Source: Candidatus Omnitrophota bacterium | GTDB lineage: Bacteria; Omnitrophota; Gorgyraeia; Duberdicusellales; 4484-171 | DNA length: 33,828 bases | Assembly (NCBI GenBank): GCA_016935525.1 | Contig: JAFGQU010000017.1 | Coordinates: 137,559-171,386 of the forward strand | Direction: 5' to 3' | Program-made: the position numbers and the translations under genes | Notes under the pieces: generated by a model | What the model was told of the DNA's origin: nothing | Databases searched by the model: none | Seen by the model: the letters and a program-made list of their open reading frames with translations, nothing else | Shown here: positions 9,546 through 16,814 of the stretch, piece by piece | Layout: every line of letters starts with the position of its first letter | Position numbering within the stretch: the stretch's first letter is position 1

Positions 9546-10323
9546 CGGGAAAAACAGTTAGATGAGGACTGCCTTCAAGCATTAATTGTCCTCCATCGCT
9601 TACATACGTCGCTTTCTCAGCGAGAGTCACATTATCTCCTTTAAATATCTCCACATTACCTTCAGAGATTACTTTCTTAAGCACTTTCTGCTGAGCATCA
9701 AAAAAAATCGTCGCCCGATCGGAATACATCGTGCCTTCTTCGGAACTGACGCGTACGTTATGCTGAAAAACTCCCACTCCTTCGAGATAGTCGATCGCTA
9801 AAGGACCCTCACACTGGACGACAACCGGATCAGGAGATTGTTCATTTTTAAGACGCACGGTCACGTCTTTTAAAAAATTCACCTTTTCCAGTTCCGTATC
9901 GGCATTCATCCCGACGGCGCGGATTTCGGAAGCATCACGGGTAAGCCGTACCGGATCATTGGTATAGATGAGATTCTTGTCCTTTTTCCAGATAAGCGAA
10001 TCAGTGAAGAGTGCCGCTCCATCATTGCTGCGGGCTTCGACATTATTATACAGATATGCGTCCATGTGCGGCTTATACAACATTCCTTTATCGGCCTTGA
10101 TGTCGATTATCCTTCCGGCGCGATAATGCCGGGCTTCCATTTGACGAATATCGACATATTCTTCAAAAATAAACGCTTCCTGCCCGCGCATCTCCCAGTC
10201 TTTTTTCCCGTCTTCACGGAAATTAGAAAGATTAAAATCGGTAATCTTCTGCTGGCTGAAAGCCGGAGCACCGAATAGATAAGAAATAATTACTACTATA
10301 AATAATATAACTTGCAAATTCAT
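9526..10323 (-). CDS. LptC-LptA type fusion, LPS transport periplasmic bridge protein
   Basis: The 265-residue protein begins with a hydrophobic segment (about 4-18) ending in GAPAFSQQ, a signal peptide or anchor. Residues 25-155 (ITDFNLSNFREDGKKDWEM through LYNNVEARSNDGA to NDPVRLTR and FLKDVTVRL) look like the LptC beta-jellyroll repeat. Residues 165-262 (VVVQCEGPLAIDYLEGVGVF, YSDRATIFFD, VISEGNVEIFKGDNVTLAEKATY) look like the LptA/OstA repeat. The two are normally separate proteins of about 190 and 180 residues. The call rests on pattern and on the overlap with lptB. The start at 10323 has no ribosome-binding site but a TTGACA...TATAGT promoter ends three bases before it; a TTG two codons later is another possible start. 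Confidence 0.8.
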   Translation of the reverse strand: MNLQVILFIVVIISYLFGAPAFSQQKITDFNLSNFREDGKKDWEMRGQEAFIFEEYVDIRQMEARHYRAGRIIDIKADKGMLYKPHMDAYLYNNVEARSNDGAALFTDSLIWKKDKNLIYTNDPVRLTRDASEIRAVGMNADTELEKVNFLKDVTVRLKNEQSPDPVVVQCEGPLAIDYLEGVGVFQHNVRVSSEEGTMYSDRATIFFDAQQKVLKKVISEGNVEIFKGDNVTLAEKATYVSDGGQLMLEGSPHLTVFPDEITGN

Positions 10324-10326
10324 ACT

Positions 10327-10354
10327 ACTATATCAAACTATGAAAGAATGTCAA
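10327..10354 (-). promoter_or_regulatory. Extended -10 promoter abutting the LptC-LptA fusion start codon
   Basis: On the minus strand TTGACA (10354-10349) is followed by 16 bases and then TATAGT (10332-10327), with TGA directly before the -10. Only three bases separate the -10 from the ATG, and no ribosome-binding site is visible. The transcript would begin at or just inside the start codon, implying a leaderless mRNA or a slightly later start such as the TTG at codon 3. Confidence 0.7.
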
Positions 10355-10379
10355 TTCGTTTCCGCACACTTCCCGAAAT

Positions 10380-10555
10380 TTATCCCGCCGCTTAAAACCA
10401 CGGCCTTCAGGTCGTGGATGGAGGCGGCGAGGATTCCGCCCCAAAGGAACCCCCCGGGCTTTTCCCTCACCCCAACATGTTTATCCAGCGGGATCCCGCT
10501 AAATAAATTACATTTATGTGCGGGAAGCCCGAGTGGACTCCATTTCTCCGGCGCA
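10380..10555 (-). mobile_element. Highly structured gap after the radical SAM gene; possible IS200/IS605-type end remnant, possibly also a terminator
   Basis: This gap of about 230 bases before the LptC-LptA gene has no open frame I can support. It holds a perfect eight-pair hairpin (10398-10405 with 10410-10417, loop TTCA) of the CCACG..CTTCAG..CGTGG kind found at IS200/IS605 ends; a 14-base palindrome AGCGGGATCCCGCT (10487-10500); enclosing arms CGGGCTTTTCCC (10455-10466) and GGGAAGCCCG (10522-10531); and GGCGG/CCGCC (10423-10427, 10436-10440). Read on the minus strand, the first hairpin is followed by TTTT, so it could also end the radical SAM transcript. No transposase or TnpB remains. 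Confidence 0.4.
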
Positions 10556-11644
10556 TTAAGGCGACCATACCCCTTTTATTTTTGTCTGGCAAAAAGGACA
10601 CCGGCCCCCGGCAATCTTATTTTCAATCACCGAATATCCGATACGATGGATAAGTCTCTTGCCGCACACCGGGCACCAGGTCGATTCCTCGTTTATTCCC
10701 GATACGTTCCCGATATACACGTATTTTAATCCGACTTCTTTGGCAATATCGTACGCATTACGTAACGTTGAAAGCGGCGTTGCCGGCAGGTTCTGAAGTT
10801 TATACTGGGGCTGAAACCGGGAAAAATGAAGCGGAGTTTCCTCCCCTAAGTTTTCCTTGATCCAACTGCTCAAAGCCCGGATCTCTCCGGAAGAATCGTT
10901 GAGAGTAGGAATAAGTAACGTCGTGATCTCCAGATGAACGCCGGCCTGGTGGATTATCTCAAGCGTTCTTAACACGTTTTCCAGTTCGGTCCCGCCGGAT
11001 ATATCGCGATAGAACTCAGACGAAAACCCTTTGAGATCTATGTTCACAAAATCCATGTAATCAAGAAGTTCCACCAGCGGCGCAGGATTGATATAACCGC
11101 AGCTATGCATGCCGACCCGGAGCCCCTGCTGGGTGGCTTTTTTGGCGATTTCCAACATATATTCATAGAACACCGTCGGTTCAGTATAGGTGAACACCAC
11201 CGAGGGGCACTTATACTGAAGCGCGCGCGCTACGACTTCATCGGCGGTAAGGTCGAGATTATTCGTGGTATCGGGAGTGCTTTGAGAGATCTGCCAGTTT
11301 TGACAAAACAGACAACGCATATTGCATCCGGCAACCGCTAGGGAAAGCGCGCACGTTCCGGGAAGTACATGGAAAAACGGTTTTTTCTCAATCGGATCGG
11401 GATGAACCGCAACCGGGTTGTTGTAGCCTAACGTATAGAGAGTCCCGTCTTTATTAACCCTTACCCCGCAATAGCCCCGGTTACCGGAAGAAATCACACA
11501 TTGCCGCGGACAAAGTTTACACTGTACGTTATTGTGCTCTTTTTTCTCCCAATAAAGCGCCTCACAAGAAGCCTCAGCACCCCACACCGGGACCGCAGCC
11601 GTGACGTATACCAAAGCCATGAGGCATAAAAAACATTTCACCAT
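10556..11644 (-). CDS. AmmeMemoRadiSam-type radical SAM protein with N-terminal signal-like segment
   Basis: This is a PflA-related radical SAM protein of the group encoded with Memo and AMMECR1 proteins; its substrate is not established. I choose the ATG at 11644, which overlaps the upstream stop (ATGGTGA), giving 362 residues; the longer frame to 11695 would add a second hydrophobic stretch. The motifs are an N-terminal cysteine set CKLCPRQC (42-49) plus Cys59, the cluster motif CNMRCLFC (Cys107, 111, 114), a glycine-rich FTYTEPTVFYEYM region, and a C-terminal zinc-ribbon-like pair WCPVCGK and GGRCPFC. The oddity is residues 1-25, a run like FLCLMALVYVTAAVPVWGAEA that reads as a secretion signal or membrane anchor, which relatives I remember lack. 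No Memo or AMMECR1 gene is in the window. Confidence 0.85.
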   Translation of the reverse strand: MVKCFLCLMALVYVTAAVPVWGAEASCEALYWEKKEHNNVQCKLCPRQCVISSGNRGYCGVRVNKDGTLYTLGYNNPVAVHPDPIEKKPFFHVLPGTCALSLAVAGCNMRCLFCQNWQISQSTPDTTNNLDLTADEVVARALQYKCPSVVFTYTEPTVFYEYMLEIAKKATQQGLRVGMHSCGYINPAPLVELLDYMDFVNIDLKGFSSEFYRDISGGTELENVLRTLEIIHQAGVHLEITTLLIPTLNDSSGEIRALSSWIKENLGEETPLHFSRFQPQYKLQNLPATPLSTLRNAYDIAKEVGLKYVYIGNVSGINEESTWCPVCGKRLIHRIGYSVIENKIAGGRCPFCQTKIKGVWSP

Positions 11645-13860
11645 CGCAATGAGAAGTAAGATAAGATACCGAAAGTTACTAAAAGTATTCCGCAAAAAAT
11701 GCAGGTGTTAATTATACCATATAAGGGGACAAATACTATGGAAATCAGAATGCCACCGCAGGCTCCGCCGAACATATCGAACCCATAAAGGATCCCGGCA
11801 GTATCACCGGGGCGTTTCGTTTTTAAAAACGAGCCTTGAGCGGCCGGGAAAAACGACCCTACCGCGATACCGGCAAGTCCCGAAGAAAGAAAAAAACAAT
11901 ATGATAAAAAAAACGGATGCCAAAAAGAAAGTATGCCGATGAATCCCGCTAAAAGAAAACAATAGAGACCGAATCCCGAAGAAACCAGGGCTAAAGAAGA
12001 CCGTGTAAGACCGGCAGGATTCCTTTTTATCAGGAACGCCCCGATACTCACGCCTAACATGAATACCGCCGAGATCAAACCGATCTGGGTAAATACATAT
12101 CCGTAGATAATCTGAAACGACATGATCGCGACAATGACGTGCACCATCCCGGCAAACCCGCAAAGGAATACTCCGGCGACCGGGAGATATTCTTTTCTTT
12201 TCACTGCGAGTAAAAGCAGCACCCCCACAACCAAGATGCCATAATGATATAACGACAATTTAGCCAGCAATTCCAAAATAGCATTGAACACGCTACGGAA
12301 ATAAGAGACGAAATAACCGATGCCGTAATAATACGCGGCCGGATAAAAATCATGATTTATTTTTACCGGACACTCGGCCGCTAACACCCCCCGCACATAG
12401 TCTGTCTGCCAGGTTACTATTCTTCCGATAAAATATTCCGGGCTGATATAATCGGCCGGGATATGCAAAGAACCAAACCGCTGAGCCAGCATTTCGGGAT
12501 CGGAACTTATCGAGGCGTATTCGCCTGCGGCAATAAACCTTAACTTTGGTCCGGATATCAACTCTACCTGGGTAAACACCTCTTTCAAAGTATGGTAGAC
12601 GCTGGCATCGACCTTACGTAACGCTTGGGAGAAATACCCTTCCTGGGAATCAAGTGTAAAAGTAAATACTCCTTTTTCGCTTAAAAATTCTCTCACTTTA
12701 AGAAAATACTCATAGGTATAGAACCGGTTTACATACAACGAGACCGGTTGCGGCGTATTCATGAGGATCACATCGAATTTTTCACCGTGATAATGGTTGA
12801 GAAAATCACGGGCCTCGCGATGGATCACTGTTACTTTTTTATCGGCAAGGGCGTAACGATCGGCCGGATTCAGATGTTTTTTTACCAAGTCGACCACCGC
12901 CGAATCTAATTCCAAATAGACTATTTCTTCAACGGGATATTTAAGGACTTCGGCAATCAGGCCGCCTACCCCGCCACCGATGATCAATACCCGTTTGGGG
13001 TCACGTACCTGACTGAACGTAACATGGACCGATTCTTCGACTTCGATCGGTGCCGGATAAGAAAAATTCAATATGCCGTTCTGATATACGCTATAGGTCT
13101 CCTGGTTACGGGTAAGCACCAGATCGCCGTATCGTGACGATTGCGCATCAATAACTTCGAAATGCCGCCATTTATCTTTCAATAATCTTGAGGATATCTT
13201 CGCAAAGTTCCCCGCAACCGTTCCATAAAGGGCAAGAAAAACCATCATCCCCACATATATCATCTTTTGGGAAACCCCTTTGGTCACCCGCAGGAAGATG
13301 ATGATCGCCAGGATACTTAAAAACAGGCTTATCCCCCACACATTTTCCAGAGAGTTAAACAGCGCCGAACAAAAAAACGCAAACCCGATCCCGCCAGCCA
13401 TATTCCCAAGAGAATCCAGAGCATAGACCGTGGGGAATGAGTTTTCTTTTTTCAGTTGTGAATAAAGTTCTACGCATAACGCAAATATCATCCCGGTTAA
13501 AAAAGCGCTGGGAAGGAGGATCACTCCGGCAGAAAAGACGATCTCGCCGAGCGAAAAGATCTCACCGGGAAAATGAGAAAAAAACGTACGCAGATACTGG
13601 ATCAGCAGAAACTGCAGCCATACGAATCCGGAAAAAACCACCAGCCCCGTCGCCAGAGTCCTGAGCGTCGTCTGCATTTTCCGCGATAACACGCTATAGC
13701 AAAGACTTCCCAACGCCGCCCCGATGAGCCAGGAAGACAGAAGGACACCGGCGGAAAGCTCATTCCCGTAAAACACGACCAGAAGTTCCCGTAAAAAAAT
13801 GCTTTGAGAAAAAAGAGAGGCGAATCCGAAGGAAATGATGGTCACCGCAAGTAGAGTCAT
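11638..13860 (-). CDS. Large membrane protein with central spermidine-synthase-like methyltransferase-fold domain
   Basis: This 740-residue protein has three parts. About six or seven hydrophobic helices span residues 1-215. A soluble domain (about 225-500) contains a SAM/dcSAM-type fold with VLIIGGGVGG at 291-300 and the acidic strand end IVYLELDSAVVD. A second membrane part spans 525-735, and the C-terminal helices resemble a transporter. Such proteins are annotated as fused MFS/spermidine synthases. The catalytic aspartate segment of true spermidine synthases (DSSDP or DxPDP) reads MNTPQP (367-372), so the catalytic Asp is replaced by Gln; aminopropyl transfer is therefore doubtful. A hairpin (13870-13892) precedes the start and no ribosome-binding site is visible. 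The next gene overlaps it by seven bases, suggesting a shared, still unknown role. Confidence 0.82.
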   Translation of the reverse strand: MTLLAVTIISFGFASLFSQSIFLRELLVVFYGNELSAGVLLSSWLIGAALGSLCYSVLSRKMQTTLRTLATGLVVFSGFVWLQFLLIQYLRTFFSHFPGEIFSLGEIVFSAGVILLPSAFLTGMIFALCVELYSQLKKENSFPTVYALDSLGNMAGGIGFAFFCSALFNSLENVWGISLFLSILAIIIFLRVTKGVSQKMIYVGMMVFLALYGTVAGNFAKISSRLLKDKWRHFEVIDAQSSRYGDLVLTRNQETYSVYQNGILNFSYPAPIEVEESVHVTFSQVRDPKRVLIIGGGVGGLIAEVLKYPVEEIVYLELDSAVVDLVKKHLNPADRYALADKKVTVIHREARDFLNHYHGEKFDVILMNTPQPVSLYVNRFYTYEYFLKVREFLSEKGVFTFTLDSQEGYFSQALRKVDASVYHTLKEVFTQVELISGPKLRFIAAGEYASISSDPEMLAQRFGSLHIPADYISPEYFIGRIVTWQTDYVRGVLAAECPVKINHDFYPAAYYYGIGYFVSYFRSVFNAILELLAKLSLYHYGILVVGVLLLLAVKRKEYLPVAGVFLCGFAGMVHVIVAIMSFQIIYGYVFTQIGLISAVFMLGVSIGAFLIKRNPAGLTRSSLALVSSGFGLYCFLLAGFIGILSFWHPFFLSYCFFLSSGLAGIAVGSFFPAAQGSFLKTKRPGDTAGILYGFDMFGGACGGILISIVFVPLYGIINTCIFCGILLVTFGILSYFSLRW

Positions 13861-13869
13861 TGAATACTA

Positions 13870-13892
13870 CGATAAGTGCTCATCACTTATCG
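13870..13892 (-). other. Perfect nine-pair hairpin just upstream of the spermidine-synthase-like membrane protein
   Basis: CGATAAGTG (13870-13878) pairs perfectly with CACTTATCG (13884-13892) around a five-base loop, nine bases before the start codon at 13860. On the minus strand a run of seven T lies on the 5' side, so it is not a standard terminator for aroC. It could be part of a leader affecting translation. Confidence 0.5.
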
Positions 13893-13926
13893 AAAAAAAC
13901 ACTTTTAACCTCTTCGCCGACATCAG

Positions 13927-15066
13927 CTATTTGATGATCCGGCGAAGATACTGCTGATAGTTTTGGGTGATCTCTTTTTGCGTATCGGACCCGAATTTTT
14001 CCAGAAAAGACTCGGTAAGGACCAATGCCAGCATACTTTCGGCGACGACTCCGCACGCAGATACCGCGCACACATCGGAACGGACCGGCGGCGCTTTCTT
14101 TTTATGTTTAGTGAGGACATCGACCGAATCAAGAGGATGACCAAGAGTAGAGATCGGTTTCATCGCACATCGTATGATGATCGTCTCTCCGTTAGACATC
14201 CCGCCTTCGATCCCTCCGGCATTATTGGTATCGCGTCGAAACCGGGACTTTTTTGTCCGGGCCGGACGGATCACATCATGAGTCTGAGAACCTCTCCGTC
14301 GGGCGTACTCAAATCCTAATCCGATCTCGACCCCTTTTATCGCCGGGATACTCATGATCCCGGCGGCGATCTTAGTATCAAGACGCCGATCATAATGCAT
14401 GACACTCCCTAACCCGGGCGGAACATTTTCGGCCCAGACTTCGATTATTCCGCCTAAAGAATCGCCACGCCGGGCGGCCCGGTCGATCTCGGCAATCGCT
14501 TTTTTCTCAAAGGTACCGTCAATCGCCGAGATCTGGGAACGGGAAGTCTTGTTCACGATCTCTTTCATAGTGGAGGGCTGCATCGTCGATGAGACCGGCC
14601 CGATGCTGACGACAAAACTTGCTATCGTTATATCAAAATCATCAAGAAACTGTTTACAGATACTTCCGGCACAGACCCGCATCACAGTCTCCCGGGCTGA
14701 AGCCCGTTCCAGGATGTTACGCATATCCGGTTCATTATACTTCAGGAATCCAGCCAGGTCCGCATGAGCCGGGCGAGGGACGCTCAGCGCCTCTAACGTA
14801 TCGACAGACGTAGCAAATACGGTGTGATCTTTATTCTTGACCAACATCGCGATCGGACTGCCCAGGGTAATACCGCGACGCATCCCGGAAACTATGGTTA
14901 TGGTATCGGCTTCTATCTTCATCCGGCCGCCCCGGCCGTACCCTTTCTGACGACGCAACAGTTCTTCATTTATCCGGTCCAGATCTATCTCTACCCCTTT
15001 GGGGAATCCCTCGAGAATCGCGCATTGGGCTAATCCATGTGATTCACCACCCGTTAATAACCGCAT
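13927..15066 (-). CDS. aroC: Chorismate synthase
   Basis: This is the last step of the shikimate pathway: it makes chorismate from EPSP using reduced FMN that is not consumed. The 379 residues carry the family motifs MRLLTGGESHG at the start, SVPRPAHADLAG, NILERASARETVMRV, DTNNAGGIEGGMSNGE and VRSDVCAVSACGVV, with the conserved histidines in GESHG and PAHAD. GGAGGAATATAT precedes the ATG. It follows the prepilin peptidase gene by 12 bases, and aroE lies just before that, so the two shikimate genes sit in one operon with an unrelated peptidase between them. Confidence 0.97.
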   Translation of the reverse strand: MRLLTGGESHGLAQCAILEGFPKGVEIDLDRINEELLRRQKGYGRGGRMKIEADTITIVSGMRRGITLGSPIAMLVKNKDHTVFATSVDTLEALSVPRPAHADLAGFLKYNEPDMRNILERASARETVMRVCAGSICKQFLDDFDITIASFVVSIGPVSSTMQPSTMKEIVNKTSRSQISAIDGTFEKKAIAEIDRAARRGDSLGGIIEVWAENVPPGLGSVMHYDRRLDTKIAAGIMSIPAIKGVEIGLGFEYARRRGSQTHDVIRPARTKKSRFRRDTNNAGGIEGGMSNGETIIIRCAMKPISTLGHPLDSVDVLTKHKKKAPPVRSDVCAVSACGVVAESMLALVLTESFLEKFGSDTQKEITQNYQQYLRRIIK

Positions 15067-15078
15067 ATATATTCCTCC

Positions 15079-15909
15079 TTACAGATTGAAATACATTAAT
15101 ATCCTGTTTCCCCAGAGAAACGCAAAAAATGCCGCGACCGATAAATACGGGATATAAGGGACCAGATGCGAGCGTTTAAAAAACAACGCGAACAGCACAT
15201 ACAGTAACGCGAAAACCGGCGCGGCAAAAAAAGCGATAAAGGAAAGCTTAATCCCGATAAACACTCCGATCATCCCCATCAGGTCGACATCGCCCAGTCC
15301 CAGCGATTCGGTTTCGCCTTCGATAGAATCCAGTTTACGCCAGTGTAAATAGCAACGCAATCCCAGATCGGCACATAATTTAAAAAGATACGTAAACCCT
15401 AACCCGAAAATCAGCCCGCGAAACGCCAGGATAAAAGGGAGATCTCCAGGTAAGACTGTCGGTCCTCCCTGGCGAAACCAGAAATAAGTCTCTCCGAACG
15501 ACCAGCATACCCCTATCCCGATCCCCAGCAGCGGAAGGATCTCCGGTACCGCATGATACCTTACGTCTATACACGACATCAAGATCAGCATACAAAAGAA
15601 AAAGGCGAATTTAAAAAAATATGCCGTAAACCCGAATTTTATATACAATACGAGGAAAAGACCGGCGGTAACGAGTTCGACCAGAAAATACCCCAAAGCG
15701 ATCGGCTGGCCACAATTGGCACAACGGCGTTTAAGCCACCAGTAACTTAACAGCGGAATATTATGGTACCATCCGATCATCGCGTTACAATGGGGACAGT
15801 AAGAACGTGGTTTGATGATCGAGATATTCTGCGGCAGACGCCAGATACACACATTTAAAAAACTGCCGACACAACTGCCCAGAATAAAAGCAAATACCTT
15901 TTCGATCAT
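15079..15909 (-). CDS. pilD: Type IV prepilin peptidase / N-methyltransferase
   Basis: This is an inner-membrane aspartic peptidase that cleaves type IV pilin or type II secretion pseudopilin leaders and usually methylates the new N-terminus. The 276 residues have the N-terminal methyltransferase-type domain with two zinc cysteine pairs (CPHC at 38-41, CANC at 63-66) and the SFLNV and RLPQ motifs. The catalytic aspartates are Asp115 in SCIDVRYHAVPE and Asp207 in GLGDVDLMG. Several membrane helices follow. Its ATG overlaps the aroE stop by one base (TAATG), so it is translated within the aromatic operon. It implies that the cell makes type IV pili or a type II secretion system, though no pilus genes are in the window. 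Confidence 0.94.
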   Translation of the reverse strand: MIEKVFAFILGSCVGSFLNVCIWRLPQNISIIKPRSYCPHCNAMIGWYHNIPLLSYWWLKRRCANCGQPIALGYFLVELVTAGLFLVLYIKFGFTAYFFKFAFFFCMLILMSCIDVRYHAVPEILPLLGIGIGVCWSFGETYFWFRQGGPTVLPGDLPFILAFRGLIFGLGFTYLFKLCADLGLRCYLHWRKLDSIEGETESLGLGDVDLMGMIGVFIGIKLSFIAFFAAPVFALLYVLFALFFKRSHLVPYIPYLSVAAFFAFLWGNRILMYFNL

Positions 15910-16814
15910 TATCTGTGTATCGCTTTTCGTAACGCGTTACGCATTATCTCGACCGGCGGCTCTTTTGCGGTCCAGAACCGAAAGGCCGCCACTCCCTGAT
16001 ATAACAGCATCCCTAATCCGCCGCAGGCCGGGATATTCTTCTTCTTCGCCGCACGTATCAATTCCGTATCTCTATTATACACCACATCGTACACAAATAA
16101 ATCTTTATGCAAGAGAGCCGGATCAATCACGCAAGGATCCCCTTCTTTCATGCCTATCGGCGTAGTATTGACGAGCAATGTGCATTGAGACAGTTTCTCA
16201 GGGATAGATTCCTGAGAAATAATATGTACTCTTCTTTCCACTCGCGGGGCAAAGACATAATATTCTTTAAAATTACGGGCCGTTTTTTCGTCGATATCAT
16301 ACATATATATATCCTTTACTCCTCCTTGTTCCCATACTAAAGCGGACATTACCGCCCGGGCCGCCCCGCCGCACCCTAACACCATCACCGTTTCAGTCCC
16401 AGAGGCCTCAAATCCCAGATCGAGTTTCAAAGAATCTTTAAATCCTTCGGCATCAGTATTGATGTACACCATATGGATTGATTCTCTTTTTACGGTATTG
16501 ATCGCTCCGATTAAACGGATAACATCATTACCACCGGCCGGAAAATGGCGTTCTAATATCTCTTTCGCCCGGACCTTATGGGGGACCGTGATATTAAACC
16601 CGATTACATTCTGAGTTTTGAACCGATTCCCATCAGTATCCTCTACCGCTTTATCGGGAACAAGAAGAAACGATTCAAGGTCTTGGGGGGGAACCGAAAA
16701 TAAACGATATTCGGCATCAAGACCTAACGCTCTGAAGGCGGCATTATGCATATGGCCGGACAAACTATGGGTTACGGGATAGCCGATGAGACCGTAGATA
16801 TGCGGTGAGGGCAT
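15909..16814 (-). CDS. aroE: Shikimate dehydrogenase (NADP+)
   Basis: This enzyme reduces 3-dehydroshikimate to shikimate. The 301 residues show the substrate site YPVTHSLSGHMHNAAF near the N-terminus, the catalytic segment GFNITVPHKV with the conserved Lys, INTVKRE and NTDAEGF, then the nucleotide-binding GCGGAARAVMSAL, NTTPIGM and GLGMLLYQGVAAF. The family is usually about 270-290 residues; the extra length comes mainly from an insert near residues 50-70 (VPDKAVEDTDGNRFKTQ). It starts on the leuA stop (TAATG, one-base overlap) and ends on the prepilin peptidase start in the same way. Confidence 0.96.
   Translation of the reverse strand: MPSPHIYGLIGYPVTHSLSGHMHNAAFRALGLDAEYRLFSVPPQDLESFLLVPDKAVEDTDGNRFKTQNVIGFNITVPHKVRAKEILERHFPAGGNDVIRLIGAINTVKRESIHMVYINTDAEGFKDSLKLDLGFEASGTETVMVLGCGGAARAVMSALVWEQGGVKDIYMYDIDEKTARNFKEYYVFAPRVERRVHIISQESIPEKLSQCTLLVNTTPIGMKEGDPCVIDPALLHKDLFVYDVVYNRDTELIRAAKKKNIPACGGLGMLLYQGVAAFRFWTAKEPPVEIMRNALRKAIHR

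Noticed and set aside
10501-10555. Minus-strand continuation of a TnpB C-terminus after the radical SAM stop
   Set aside because: The frame reads without stops for a while but has none of the TnpB zinc-finger or DED motifs, so no protein remnant is claimed.
10340-10729. Plus-strand frame of 129 codons across the structured gap
   Set aside because: It overlaps the radical SAM gene, reads through hairpin arms and shows no domain-like pattern.
13893-13899. Terminator for aroC formed by the 13870-13892 hairpin and A/T run
   Set aside because: On the minus strand the T-run comes before the hairpin and not after it.
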